NCBI GenBank assembly: GCA_963791595.1
Contig: CAWBTF010000001.1
Span: 62,001 to 126,000 of the forward strand
Length of the DNA: 64,000 nt
Origin: JAEMQF01 sp963791595
Lineage (GTDB): Bacteria; Pseudomonadota; Gammaproteobacteria; Burkholderiales; Burkholderiaceae_C
Direction of reading: 5' to 3'
Of this stretch, positions 31,433 through 40,432 are shown one piece after another. Below the pieces are notes generated by a model. That model had not been told where the DNA came from. It searched no databases and was given only the letters and a program-made list of their open reading frames with translations. The position numbers were made by a program, and so were the translations under genes. Every line of letters begins with the position of its first letter. The stretch's first letter is position 1.

Positions 31433-32875
31433 TCACCACTTCACTTCGCCGCGGCCCACGTCCATCACCATTCGCGTCGCCAGGTACAGGCGTGGCACCA
31501 CATCGGACACGAGCACGTACTCGTCGTCGTTCGAATGTGCACCGGCGCCACGCAGGCCGAAGCTCTCGAGCACACCGCCCTTGGGGCGCAGGCCGGCAAA
31601 GGCGGCGTCGGTGCCGCCGCCGGTGGCGCGGTCGCGGATGCTCAGCGGCAGCTTGACCTCGCCCGCCACCTGAACGGCATGCTGTGCCAAGGCCCGCGAG
31701 GCCGCGTTGGCGACGAAGGCCGGGCGGCTGCGGTAGAAGCTGAACTCGATCTTGGTGTCGGGGATGAGCTTTTCCTCGATGGACTTCTTCAGCGCGGTTT
31801 CCAGCAAGTCGAGGTCCTCGTTGGTAAGGGAGCGCGCATCGGCGATGGCACTTGCCTCGGCGGGAATGACGTTGCGCGACGTGCCCGCGTTGGCCACGGT
31901 CCAGTTGATCTGCAGACCCTTGGCCGGGTCACCGAACTGGCGGCTCTTCAGCATCTGGTGCGCCAGCTCGTAGAGCGCGTTGCGCCCCAGATGGGGTGAA
32001 GCCCCGGCATGGCTGGCCTTGCCGGTGACCTTCATCTCGACGATGGCGATGCTGCTCGTGGCCAGGCGCACCATGTCGCTGCCGGGGGTGGCGGCGGCCC
32101 CGCCGCCTTCGAAGGAGAACACCGCGTCGTACTCGCTGCCCAGCTGCGTGAGGAAAGCGCCGGAACCGGGAGAGCCGACCTCTTCGTCGCCGTTGACCAG
32201 CACGCCCAACTCCGCGTAGCCGGCAAACCCCGTTCGCGCCAGCAGGTCGACCACGTGCAGGATCAGGGCCACGCCCTGCTTGTCGTCGGCGATGCCCAGG
32301 CCGTAGGCGCGGTCGCCGTCGATGCGGAAAGGCTGCTTCGCGCCCGCGCCCTTGGGGTAGACCGTGTCCATGTGCGCGATGAGCAAGACCTTCTTGCTGC
32401 CGCTGCCGCTGCGCGTGGCATAGACCATGGGACCCAGCTGCGCGCCCTTGAGCTGCGGATGAAAGTCCGGCGCCCGGGTCGGCCGTACTTGCACCTGCAT
32501 GCCGGCGCCGCGCAGACGGCCAGCCACGTGGTCGGCGAGCTTGGCCAGGCCCTCCAGGTCGCGGCTACCCGACTCCATGCCGACCAGGGTCTTCAGCGTC
32601 TCCAGGTAGGCCGGCAATTCAGCCTGCACGCGCGTGCGCAAGGCTTCGTCGGCCGGGCGTGAAGGCATCGCTGCAACCGGAGCAGCCGCCGTGGCGGCCA
32701 CCGCAGCAGCCATGGCAGCGGGCGCTGCAGCAGGGGCGGGCGCAGCCGCAGGCACCTTTGCCGCGGGTGGCGGGCTTGGCGGCGGAGGCGCCACCGCGCT
32801 GCAGGCGCCGAGCAGCAGACCGGCAAACAGGGACAAGGCGGGGCTTATCCCGCGGCGGTTGAGATGGGCAGACAT
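31433..32875 (-). CDS. M20-family metallopeptidase (glutamate carboxypeptidase-like) lipoprotein
   Basis: Zinc-dependent exopeptidase of the carboxypeptidase G2/ArgE group. From ATG 32875 the protein has a lipoprotein signal (LFAGLLLGACSA) followed by a long Pro/Ala linker (about 25-70) and the catalytic domain. HMDTVYP carries the first zinc-binding His and its Asp. DKQGVALILH supplies the bridging Asp, NGDEEVGSPGSG the catalytic Glu pair, and GTDAAFAG the later metal-ligand region. A Cys lipidation site suggests anchoring to a membrane facing the periplasm. An upstream ATG at 32905 is less likely. Confidence 0.9.
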   Translation of the reverse strand: MSAHLNRRGISPALSLFAGLLLGACSAVAPPPPSPPPAAKVPAAAPAPAAAPAAMAAAVAATAAAPVAAMPSRPADEALRTRVQAELPAYLETLKTLVGMESGSRDLEGLAKLADHVAGRLRGAGMQVQVRPTRAPDFHPQLKGAQLGPMVYATRSGSGSKKVLLIAHMDTVYPKGAGAKQPFRIDGDRAYGLGIADDKQGVALILHVVDLLARTGFAGYAELGVLVNGDEEVGSPGSGAFLTQLGSEYDAVFSFEGGGAAATPGSDMVRLATSSIAIVEMKVTGKASHAGASPHLGRNALYELAHQMLKSRQFGDPAKGLQINWTVANAGTSRNVIPAEASAIADARSLTNEDLDLLETALKKSIEEKLIPDTKIEFSFYRSRPAFVANAASRALAQHAVQVAGEVKLPLSIRDRATGGGTDAAFAGLRPKGGVLESFGLRGAGAHSNDDEYVLVSDVVPRLYLATRMVMDVGRGEVKW

Positions 32876-32905
32876 GCGTGCAGGCCTCGCGTGTTGGGAT
32901 GACAT

Positions 32906-33510
32906 TCACTCTAAACCCGCGCAGCACCGGCGAACCCGCAGGATGCCTGAGGCTTTTCCCTGCATTCTGGTCATCGCCTTGGGCGCACCGACCGCGGTTC
33001 GAATAGCGCGCCGTGTTTGGCCATGCTCGCTGGCGCGAGTGCCACGGCCGCAGCGCCCAGGTTCTCGCGCAGGTGCGCCGTGCATGTAGGGATCGGGCTC
33101 GGCGCCGCCCTGGCGGTGGAACACGAAGAGCTCGTTGTTGCCCTTGTCGACTTCGGTGGGCTTCGAGGTGCGCCGCAGAAGGTCCAGGATCGATAGTCAC
33201 CCTCTCATCCCTGAGAGGGACAACACCTCAACACAGAGAGTGCCTTGCCCAATGGGACTCGTCCCTCTATTTGCAGCAGCGAGGCGAGGCGGGCGCGATG
33301 CAACTCTGGGCAGTGGAGAAGCGAACCCATCGACATGGCGCCCCTCGAGCCCTTTCTGTCGCAGGCGCGCTCAGGCCTGGCGGCCGACGCGTATGCGAAT
33401 CCGTATGATGAAGGCGGCACGCTCGATGATCGGTCGATCGTGTTGTTGGCGTCAGACTGTCTGCCGCGCAGCCAAAATCGCCCTTGACTTGATCCCGCGT
33501 CTGAAACGAG
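32906..33510. other. Gap between peptidase and amidase, with possible coding relic
   Basis: No intact gene is seen. On the minus strand, at about 32990-33190, a stretch reads LRRTSKPTEVDKGNNELFVFHRQGGAEPDPYMHG and, in a shifted frame, NLGAAAVALAPASMAKHGALFEPRS. It looks like a decayed protein gene that I do not recognise. GAGGTGGAG at the right edge is the ribosome site of the amidase. Confidence 0.35.
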
Positions 33511-33522
33511 GTGGAGTTGCCA

Positions 33523-35244
33523 ATGCGAACCGTGGTGCTGGGATGCCTGGGGATCGGGATCGCCACGACGCTTGCGGTGCACGCCCAGGCGCCGGCGCGT
33601 GCGCCGACGGCACAGGCTGCGCCGGCGCGCCCGCCCTACGCCGTGGTCGAAGCGAGCATCCCGGACATGCGCCGGGCGATGGAAGATGGGCGCACCACGT
33701 CGCGCAAGATCGTTGTGCAGCACCTCCTGCGCATCGCGCTCTACGAGGAGCGGCTGAACGCCGTCGTCGCGGTCAACCCGGAAGCGCTGCGCGAGGCCGA
33801 CGAGCGCGACCGCGAGCGCGCGTTGGGCCAGGTCCGCGGGCCGCTGCACGGCATCCCGATCGCACTGAAGGACAACATTCACACCCTCGACATGCCGACG
33901 ACAGGCGGCGTGCTCGCTTTCCACGACCTGAGGCCGCCCTACGAAGCCACGTTGACTCGGCTGTTGCGCGAAGCGGGCGCGGTGATCATCGCCAAGACCG
34001 TCATGACGGAACTGGCCCACTGGGTGAGCGACGCCATGCCCGGCAACTACACCGCGGTGTCGGGCCACGCCATGAATCCGTACGACCCGCGCCGCGATCC
34101 GCGCGAGGCGACGTTCGACGGCCGCTCGGCACTCAGCACCGGCGGCTCCAGCTCGGGCGCCGGTACGGCGGCGAGCTTCTGGGCCGCCAACGTCGGCACC
34201 GAGACCGCCGGCTCGATCCTGTTCCCGGCCGACCGGACCATGCTCGCCGCGATCAAGCCGACGGTCGGGCGGGTGAGCCGCCACGGCATCATCCCGCTCA
34301 CCGCCGACCAGGACACCGCCGGCCCGATGGCCCGCAGCGTCACCGACGCCGCCATCCTGCTCGGTGCGCTCGAAGGGCCCGCGCCCGACCCGAACGACCC
34401 GGCGACCAAAGCCTGCATGCCACCCCCGAACCGCGACTACACCGCGTTTCTGAAAGCTGACGCGCTCGAGGGCGCGCGCATCGGCATCCCGCGCGCCTAC
34501 TTCTACGACAAGGCAGACGTTCCGGGCAGCAAGGAGCCGCGCGGTGGTCTGAACCCCGAGCGGGCGCGGGTCATGGCCGAGGCCATCGCGATCCTGCAGC
34601 AACAGGGCGCGGTGATCGTCGACCCCGCGAACATCCCGAGCGTGCTCGAGACCGACCGGGCCCGCAACCCCCTGGCCTGGGACATCTGCGAGAAGGCCAA
34701 GGGGCAGGACGCCGACTGCTCGGTGGTGCTCAAGTACGGCTTCAAGCGGGATTTCAACCAGTGGCTGGCATCGCTCGGGTCCGCGGCGCCGGTGAAGACG
34801 CTGACCGAGCTGCGCGTCTGGAACCTCACGCACCAGCGCGCGGGCGCGATCAAGTACGGGCAGGGGCTGCTCGACATCTCCGACGAGCTGCACCTCGAGC
34901 AGGATCGCGCTCGGTACGAGGCCGACCGGGCGCGCGACCTCAGGCTGGCAGGTGAGCAGGGGATCGACGCCGCGGTGGCCGACCATCGACTCGACGCGCT
35001 GCTGTTTCCCGGCCCGCTGGGCGCCGAGTTGGCGGCCATCCCCGGCTATCCGACGGTGATCGTCCCGTTCGGCATGGTGCCCAACGCACCCAGACTCGCT
35101 TTCCCGCAAAGCTTCGACGCGAAACCGTCACCGTTCGGGGTGAGCTTCACCGGGCGCGCGTGCAGCGAGCCGCGGCTCATCGCACTGGCCTACGCGTTCG
35201 AGCAGGCGACGAAGCGACGGGTGCCGCCGCCGGCCGCGCCATAG
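33523..35244 (+). CDS. Secreted amidase-signature family enzyme
   Basis: Amidohydrolase with the Ser-Ser-Lys triad. The catalytic Lys is in GIPIALKDNIHT and the serines in ALSTGGSSSGAGTAAS; GTETAGSILFPA is also conserved. From ATG 33523 there is a signal peptide (about 1-23, cleaved after VHAQ or nearby) and a Pro/Ala linker, so it should act in the periplasm or outside. It is 573 residues, longer than the cytoplasmic GatA-type enzymes. The GTG at 33511 is in frame but GAGGTGGAG is better placed for 33523. Substrate unknown. Confidence 0.9.
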   Translation: MRTVVLGCLGIGIATTLAVHAQAPARAPTAQAAPARPPYAVVEASIPDMRRAMEDGRTTSRKIVVQHLLRIALYEERLNAVVAVNPEALREADERDRERALGQVRGPLHGIPIALKDNIHTLDMPTTGGVLAFHDLRPPYEATLTRLLREAGAVIIAKTVMTELAHWVSDAMPGNYTAVSGHAMNPYDPRRDPREATFDGRSALSTGGSSSGAGTAASFWAANVGTETAGSILFPADRTMLAAIKPTVGRVSRHGIIPLTADQDTAGPMARSVTDAAILLGALEGPAPDPNDPATKACMPPPNRDYTAFLKADALEGARIGIPRAYFYDKADVPGSKEPRGGLNPERARVMAEAIAILQQQGAVIVDPANIPSVLETDRARNPLAWDICEKAKGQDADCSVVLKYGFKRDFNQWLASLGSAAPVKTLTELRVWNLTHQRAGAIKYGQGLLDISDELHLEQDRARYEADRARDLRLAGEQGIDAAVADHRLDALLFPGPLGAELAAIPGYPTVIVPFGMVPNAPRLAFPQSFDAKPSPFGVSFTGRACSEPRLIALAYAFEQATKRRVPPPAAP

Positions 35245-35284
35245 GCGTGCGCGAAGCGCCGGGTCGCAAGGGGCTCGCGTCCGT

Positions 35285-35530
35285 TCAGCCCGTCGCGATC
35301 GTGAGCCCCTCGTGCACGATCTCGATGCTCTCGATCCCGACCTCGTTGCCCTCGGCCTTCAGGTCGCAGGTGTTCCCAACCGCGTTCGGCGCGTTGTTCG
35401 CGCGCCGCGCCGGCCACGTGCGCCAGATCGAACACCGCGATCGGAGTCGCGGTCGCCACCGACACCGCCTTGCACAGGTCCCACCAGCGGATGCAACGGT
35501 AGGGCTCGCATCAGTCTGACCGGAGCAGCC
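35285..35530 (-). pseudogene. Remnant of a phage-tail-tube (T4 gp19-like) protein gene
   Basis: The minus strand reads RWWDLCKAVSVATATPIAVFDLAHVAG, and after a shifted junction NAPNAVGNTCDLKAEGNEVGIESIEIVHEGLTIATG. WWDLC and the ending NEVxIExxExxHEGL are signatures of gp19-type tail-tube proteins found in contractile phage tails and phage-like injection systems. The N-terminal part is missing and no neighbouring tail genes exist, so this is an isolated fragment. Confidence 0.55.
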
Positions 35531-35532
35531 GA

Positions 35533-35556
35533 CCTCGACCCGTTGCCGGGTCGAGG
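35533..35556. terminator. Perfect hairpin between convergent genes
   Basis: CCTCGACCCG-TTGC-CGGGTCGAGG is a perfect 10-bp stem with a 4-base loop. It lies between the plus-strand amidase and the minus-strand lipoprotein gene at 35673. A short TTT follows on the plus strand, but there is no strong T-run on either side. A two-way terminator is plausible. Confidence 0.5.
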
Positions 35557-35604
35557 TGCCTTTCGGAAAGGTCAATCGCAGCGGTGGTCGGTCACGATCG
35601 GTGC

Positions 35605-35648
35605 AAACCACCGGCAGCCACGCTGAGGTTGGTACCGGTGGTCTGGCC
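35605..35648 (-). repeat. Partial duplicate of the 3' end of the lipoprotein gene
   Basis: Read on the minus strand this gives GQTTGTNLSVAAGGLH, close to GQTSGANLSVAAGGVY at the end of the gene that stops at 35673. The two DNA segments are about 115 bp apart. It is a leftover of a local duplication or an older 3' end. Confidence 0.65.
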
Positions 35649-35672
35649 CCTCACAGGCGGCCGCAATTGGCG

Positions 35673-37787
35673 TTACTCGAAGGTGATGCCGCCGACGATC
35701 ACCAGCGTCGTCGGATAAACGCCACCGGCAGCGACGCTCAGGTTGGCGCCGCTGGTCTGGCCGCCGGCCGTCAGGGCGATGCCGCCGCCGACGCCCTGGA
35801 ACGAAACCTGCGAGATCGGCGAGGCCGCCAGCGCTGAGGCGACCGTGGCGCCACCGACACCGCAGTCCTGCACCAGGCTGAAGGCGGACAGCGGCACCGT
35901 GTACGTCGTCGCGGCGGCGGCGGTGGGCGTCACGATCGTGCGCAGTTGCTGGCGGCAGGTGTTGCCGTTGGGCGGGTAGCGCTTGCCGAGCGTCAGATCG
36001 ACGGCGAACTTGTTGGTCGCGGTACCGAACCATTCCGGGTTCTGGCCGAGCTTGAACTTGATCGAGGTCTGGCCGTTGATCTGAATGCCCGTGCTGTCGG
36101 CCGTGCCGCTCAGGCCGCCGGTGAGGCCGGGAGCGAGCACGAAGATGCCCATGTACAGGTCGGTGGCCGGCGTAGGCGTCTGGTAGTAGTAGAAGAAGGA
36201 CGAGTCGGCCGCGGCGACGGCCGGATTGACGTCGCCGCCGCTGCCGCACCGCGCGGGGTCGCCACTGCAGGCGAAGCCGTCCTGGTTGCTGCCGCTGAAG
36301 CCGCCGAACTCGCCGCCTTCGATGGTGCGGTTGCCGCCCGCGAGGCCCGAAGAGAAGGTCTGCGGACCGCTGCCGGCACCGCCACCACCACCGCCCGATG
36401 CCGCGCCGAGCAACTGGATGTCATCGAAGAAATACGCCTTGCCGGGCGGCGCGTCGACCGTGCCCAGGTTGGGCAGCAGCACGATCACGTTGTAGTTCGT
36501 GTTCACCGCGTTGATGGTCCACGTCATTGTCTGCCAGCCCACGACGACCGCCTCGTTGGCTTGAACATCTCCGCTGGACGGGTTGCCGGCCGGGCCTTCG
36601 AGCTTGAGCACCATCGGGATGCCAGCGGTGGGCGAGTACACGCGCGCCGAGATGGTTTTGCGGCCGGCCTCGAGCGCAATATTGCTCGGCAGCGTGACGA
36701 TCGCCAGCGCAAAGACCTGACCGCCGGAGCGAAGGACTTTGAGCGCGTTGCCGCTGCCGCCGGTCGGGCCCGCCTCGACGGCACTGCCCTCGGCACCTTC
36801 GAACCCGGCGAATGGCGGCGACACGGCGTCGAAGTTTGCGAGCGTCGTGCCACTGCCGCCACCACCGCCTGAAGCCGTGCCGAGCAACTGGATGTCATCG
36901 AAGTAGTACGCCTTGCCGGGCGGCGCGTCGACGGTGCCCAGATTGGGCAGCAGCACGATCACGTTGTAGTTCGTGTTCACCGCATTGATGGTCCACGTCA
37001 GCGTCTGCCAGCCCACGACGACCGCCTCGTTGGCTTGAACGTCCCCGCTGGACGGGTTTCCGCCCGGGCCTTCGAGTTTGAGCACCATCGGGATGCCGGC
37101 GGTGGGTGAGTGCACCCGCGCCGAGATGGTCTTGCGTCCGGTTTCGAGCGCGACGTTGCTCGGCAGCGTGACGATCGCCAGCGCGAAGGTCTGACCGCCG
37201 GAGCGAAGGACTTTGAGCGCGTTGCCGCTGCCGCCGGTCGGGCCCGCCTCGACGGTGCTGCCCTCGGCACCTTCGAACCCGGCGAACGGCGGAGACACGG
37301 TGTCGAAGTTCGCCAGCACCGTGCCGGTGGTCGGCGGCGGGGGCGGCGGCGGCGCGACGACATAGGCTTTCGACCCGCTCGCGGCGGCGGTATTGGCGTT
37401 GCCGGCGATGTCGGTGAACCGGCCGGCCGCCACGCTCACGTTCATGGTTCCAGCGACGTTGGGCGTCGGCGTGACCACCAGCGTCGCCTGGCGACCGCCG
37501 ACGCGCGTGAAAGCACCCGGCGTCCCGCCATCGACCGTGATGTCGGTGCCGTCGAAGCTGACGCCAACGTCCTCGCTGAACACGAAGCTGAACGTGACCG
37601 GGCCGGTCGCGGCGGGGGCCGAGACGTCATTGGCGACGGTCACGGTCGGCGCGCTCGTGTCGGGGCCCGCGGGCGGATTGCCCACCGGAGGCGGCGGCGG
37701 TTCGGCATCGCCGCCGCCGCAGCCAACGAGCGCGGCGCCGACAAGCAACAGGGCTGCCAGGGACTTGAGGGTGTTCGCGTGCGACAT
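35673..37787 (-). CDS. Modular surface lipoprotein with Ig-like domain and two near-identical carbohydrate-binding-like modules
   Basis: A 704-residue protein from ATG 37787 with a lipoprotein signal (LLLVGAALVGCGGGD). Residues about 30-130 form a Big-type Ig-like domain (DTSAPTVTVANDV; GRFTDIAGNANTAAASG). A proline run precedes two modules of about 156 residues (NFDTVSPPFAGFEGAEGS...AYYFDDIQLLG), nearly identical to each other and spaced by 474 bp of DNA. Each looks like a jelly-roll carbohydrate-binding domain. The C-terminal 230 residues (QTFSSGLAGGNRTIEGGEFGGFSGSNQDGF) I do not recognise. An operator for the local LacI regulator precedes the gene. A role in binding beta-glucan at the surface is inferred. 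Confidence 0.8.
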   Translation of the reverse strand: MSHANTLKSLAALLLVGAALVGCGGGDAEPPPPPVGNPPAGPDTSAPTVTVANDVSAPAATGPVTFSFVFSEDVGVSFDGTDITVDGGTPGAFTRVGGRQATLVVTPTPNVAGTMNVSVAAGRFTDIAGNANTAAASGSKAYVVAPPPPPPPTTGTVLANFDTVSPPFAGFEGAEGSTVEAGPTGGSGNALKVLRSGGQTFALAIVTLPSNVALETGRKTISARVHSPTAGIPMVLKLEGPGGNPSSGDVQANEAVVVGWQTLTWTINAVNTNYNVIVLLPNLGTVDAPPGKAYYFDDIQLLGTASGGGGGSGTTLANFDAVSPPFAGFEGAEGSAVEAGPTGGSGNALKVLRSGGQVFALAIVTLPSNIALEAGRKTISARVYSPTAGIPMVLKLEGPAGNPSSGDVQANEAVVVGWQTMTWTINAVNTNYNVIVLLPNLGTVDAPPGKAYFFDDIQLLGAASGGGGGGAGSGPQTFSSGLAGGNRTIEGGEFGGFSGSNQDGFACSGDPARCGSGGDVNPAVAAADSSFFYYYQTPTPATDLYMGIFVLAPGLTGGLSGTADSTGIQINGQTSIKFKLGQNPEWFGTATNKFAVDLTLGKRYPPNGNTCRQQLRTIVTPTAAAATTYTVPLSAFSLVQDCGVGGATVASALAASPISQVSFQGVGGGIALTAGGQTSGANLSVAAGGVYPTTLVIVGGITFE
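36384..37325 (-). repeat. 474-bp direct tandem repeat inside the lipoprotein gene
   Basis: Two copies (36858-37325 and 36384-36851) are nearly identical in DNA, for example GAGCAACTGGATGTCATCGA at both ends. They encode the two binding-like modules. The very high identity implies a recent duplication or continuing gene conversion. Confidence 0.85.
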
Positions 37788-37835
37788 GTCGTTGAGTCTC
37801 CAAGCGGCCCTGCGCGGGCCTGATTCATGAAAATG

Positions 37836-37849
37836 TGAAAGCGCTTTCA
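37836..37849. promoter_or_regulatory. LacI-family operator before the lipoprotein gene
   Basis: TGAAAGCGCTTTCA is a perfect palindrome, 49 bp upstream of the lipoprotein start. The same site occurs at 40253, 40378 and 60377, all before glucan-utilisation genes. Confidence 0.85.
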
Positions 37850-37916
37850 AACTAGAGCAGCGTTTGAGGGATTGGATGGCAAGGCGCCGTCAGTCGATGC
37901 TTTCCCTAGGCTGCGA

Positions 37917-40208
37917 TCAGGGGCTGCGCGCCAGCGCCCCTGGCGCCACCGAAAGGGTCTGGCCATCGCTGAAGCGCACGGTGATCGGCGCCTTGCCGGC
38001 GTTGAAAGCCAGATACGTCTTCTTGCCGTCGGCGCGCTTGAACACGGCATGGAACGGCGCGTCGGCACGCACACCCAGGTCTGGCGTGCCGAGCTCGTTC
38101 AGGCTGAGCAACCAGTGCAGGGTGTGCGAGCGCGTCTCGCCCAGCTCCACCGCGCCCCAGCGGTTCCACTGCGCCAATGCCGGCCCCGGATCGGCGAGCG
38201 ACTGGTACTTGGCGAACACGTCCTGCCAGATGTCAGGCGGGTCGACCTTCTTGCCCCGTGCCGCCCAGATCACCTGTTCCTCCTTGAGGCCAGCCAGGTT
38301 CTTGCGGACGTACTGCGGGTGCGCGGCGATGTAGGTCGACGCGGTGGTGATGGGCAGCAGGTTGATGCCGGTGATCTGGCGCGGATCGTCGGTCCACCAG
38401 GTGTTGTGGATGTACTTGCCGCCAAACAGCTGCGCCACGTCGACGTTCTTGTACTCGGGTGCGAGCACCAGGCCGTGCACGTCGAACCAGTAGTGGTCGA
38501 TCGCCTGCGCCTCGGTGGCATACAGGTAGGCGCCGAGGTCGCGCAACTCGCGGTTGCCCGTCACCTCGCCCCACAGAATCAGGCCGGCCCAGGCGTTGAT
38601 CGCTTCCGACGAGGACTCCTGGTTGTTGCCGAAGGCACCGTAGTCGCCCACGCCACCCAGGCCGTTGGCCCAGGAGTGACCTTCATAGGGGTCGAAGTTG
38701 CGCAGGAACGGGAAGTCGGCGCGGCCGCGTTCGGTGGTCGCGATGTCGGCCACCAGCAGATCGATCATCGCGCCCCAGCGCTCCTTGGCCGCCCAGGCCG
38801 GGTCGCGCAGCGCGATCTCGGCGGCGACGCGGATCCAGTAGCCGTACCAGAAGTGATGGTCGTTGACTTCTTCGATGGCGAAGAACTCGTCGGGGTAGCT
38901 CGCCACCGCGCCCAGCGTGCGGTCGACGAAGAAGTAGCGCTTCGAGTCGCCCCCGCCCAGCCATTCCTCCATGCGCTTCTTGAGCATCGCGAGGAGCTGC
39001 TCGCTGCCCTCCTTGTCGCCCTGCTGCTCGTGCACGTCGAGCAGCTTCATGATGCGCTGCAGCCCCTTGCCCTGCCAGTACGCGCTCTTGCCCTCGGGCA
39101 GCATCATGCGGCGCGCGTTGCGCAGGTCGGTCTTCATCACGTCGGCCAGCTCGGCGCGGCGCGGCGAGTCGCCCACCGCCGGCCAGTAGGGCACGAAGCC
39201 GACATAAGCGTGCGTGGTCGTGAACTGCGGCGCGGCCAGCAGGCGGATCTTGCCGCGCACCGTGTCGTACGCCGGCCCGAGCTTGCCGTCCACCGACGCG
39301 TTGTTGAACCAGTGGTGCGGGTACAGGCCATAGAGCGGCCCGTTGTCGGCGCCTTCCATCACGCGCGTGCTCGCGGTGAAGGTGGTCTCGACCTGGCTGC
39401 CCGCAACGTCGTAACGCCACTGCACCCGCGTGCCTTGCACGAAGGCGTAGGCGTGACGCTGCAGCAGCGCGAGCGTCTCGGCCTTGTCGTCCGGCATGAC
39501 CGCGGCCGAGACGAAGTGCTTGCCGGCCGGCAGTCGCGCGATCCACTCGGTGGCGGACACCGACTCCCAACGCGCGCCGCTGGGCGCGAACAGCGCATAG
39601 GCCTTGCCCTTGACGCGCAGCGCCAGCACGCGCGCATCGGCGCCGCCATCGAAACGCTCCCCGGCGGCCGGCAGCCGCACGCGCAAGTCGCCGCGGGAGA
39701 GCTGGATGTAGGCGTACGGATTGCCGTGCGCGACGGTGATCCGCATGTCGTCGGCGCCGCGCGCCAGCGAGATGTCGATCGACCAGTCGCCCACGCCCGC
39801 CAGCTTGGCAGGCCCGGGCTCGAAGCCCGCCGGCGAAAGCAGCAGCGGATCGCGGTGCGGGTAAGTCACCTCGGTGTCGCGCCGGTCGGTGGGCGTCACT
39901 TCCTTGCTCGGCAAGGCCATCTCGAAGCCCTGCTCGGTGGTGCGCACCGTCATCGGCTGCACGAAGATCGGAAACGGCTTCGGATTGAAGATCAGCGTCG
40001 AGTACCACTGGCTGGTCGGCGCCGCCTGTTTGAGCATCGCGTCGGTGCGCAGCGGCGCGGCGGGCAGCCCTTTGTCACCGCCCCGCGGCCCCGGCAAGAA
40101 AGAACCCTCGCCGGCCTTGACCGGCTGCGCGGCGACGGTCTGCGCCGCCAGCAGCAGCCCGCAGCACAACCACGAGACGAACCGGGCAATGAGCTTCATG
40201 CATGCCAT
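37917..40208 (-). CDS. Secreted GH81 endo-beta-1,3-glucanase
   Basis: Cleaves beta-1,3-glucans such as laminarin or curdlan internally. It has a signal peptide (about 5-28, ending VAAQ) and the GH81 core. N-terminal beta-domain sequences are QWYSTLIFNPKPFPIFVQP and TYPHRDPLLLSPAGF. The catalytic region (about 505-545) reads FDPYEGHSWANGLGG...GNNQESSSEAINAW, with the conserved Asp and paired Glu. Length of 763 residues is normal. Starts at 40208 or 40199 are possible. The gene faces away from the porin gene at 40433, and two operators lie between them. Confidence 0.94.
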   Translation of the reverse strand: MACMKLIARFVSWLCCGLLLAAQTVAAQPVKAGEGSFLPGPRGGDKGLPAAPLRTDAMLKQAAPTSQWYSTLIFNPKPFPIFVQPMTVRTTEQGFEMALPSKEVTPTDRRDTEVTYPHRDPLLLSPAGFEPGPAKLAGVGDWSIDISLARGADDMRITVAHGNPYAYIQLSRGDLRVRLPAAGERFDGGADARVLALRVKGKAYALFAPSGARWESVSATEWIARLPAGKHFVSAAVMPDDKAETLALLQRHAYAFVQGTRVQWRYDVAGSQVETTFTASTRVMEGADNGPLYGLYPHHWFNNASVDGKLGPAYDTVRGKIRLLAAPQFTTTHAYVGFVPYWPAVGDSPRRAELADVMKTDLRNARRMMLPEGKSAYWQGKGLQRIMKLLDVHEQQGDKEGSEQLLAMLKKRMEEWLGGGDSKRYFFVDRTLGAVASYPDEFFAIEEVNDHHFWYGYWIRVAAEIALRDPAWAAKERWGAMIDLLVADIATTERGRADFPFLRNFDPYEGHSWANGLGGVGDYGAFGNNQESSSEAINAWAGLILWGEVTGNRELRDLGAYLYATEAQAIDHYWFDVHGLVLAPEYKNVDVAQLFGGKYIHNTWWTDDPRQITGINLLPITTASTYIAAHPQYVRKNLAGLKEEQVIWAARGKKVDPPDIWQDVFAKYQSLADPGPALAQWNRWGAVELGETRSHTLHWLLSLNELGTPDLGVRADAPFHAVFKRADGKKTYLAFNAGKAPITVRFSDGQTLSVAPGALARSP

Positions 40209-40252
40209 TCAAGCACCTGCGAGCAAGGATGAATCCGATGCAGTGCATTCTG

Positions 40253-40270
40253 TGTGAAAGCGCTTTCACA
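40253..40270. promoter_or_regulatory. LacI-family operator before GH81
   Basis: TGTGAAAGCGCTTTCACA is an 18-bp perfect palindrome, the longest of the four sites in the window. It lies 45 bp before the GH81 start on the minus strand. Confidence 0.88.
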
Positions 40271-40377
40271 GGCATCCTGGTTTTCCCGATATCCGCTTGA
40301 ACGAACCTGCAATCGGGTGGGTACGGGAAAACACGGGCCCGGCCGAGATTGACGATTGCCAAGGTCGATCGCTATGC

Positions 40378-40394
40378 TGTGAAAGCGCTTTCAC
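40378..40394. promoter_or_regulatory. LacI-family operator before the porin-GH17-GH30 operon
   Basis: TGTGAAAGCGCTTTCAC lies 39 bp before the porin start on the plus strand. With the site at 40253 it makes a divergent control region between the two transcription units, 125 bp apart. Confidence 0.87.
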
Positions 40395-40432
40395 CGCGCT
40401 GCCACCTCAACACCAACGCCGAGCGAGACGCC

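Noticed and set aside
36384..37325. Repeated units that might suggest a CRISPR array
   Set aside because: There are only two long copies within a coding frame, with no short repeats or spacers.
35673..37850. Start of the lipoprotein gene at 37850
   Set aside because: That start would place the operator at 37836-37849 inside the coding region and put a charged stretch before the lipoprotein signal; 37787 fits better.
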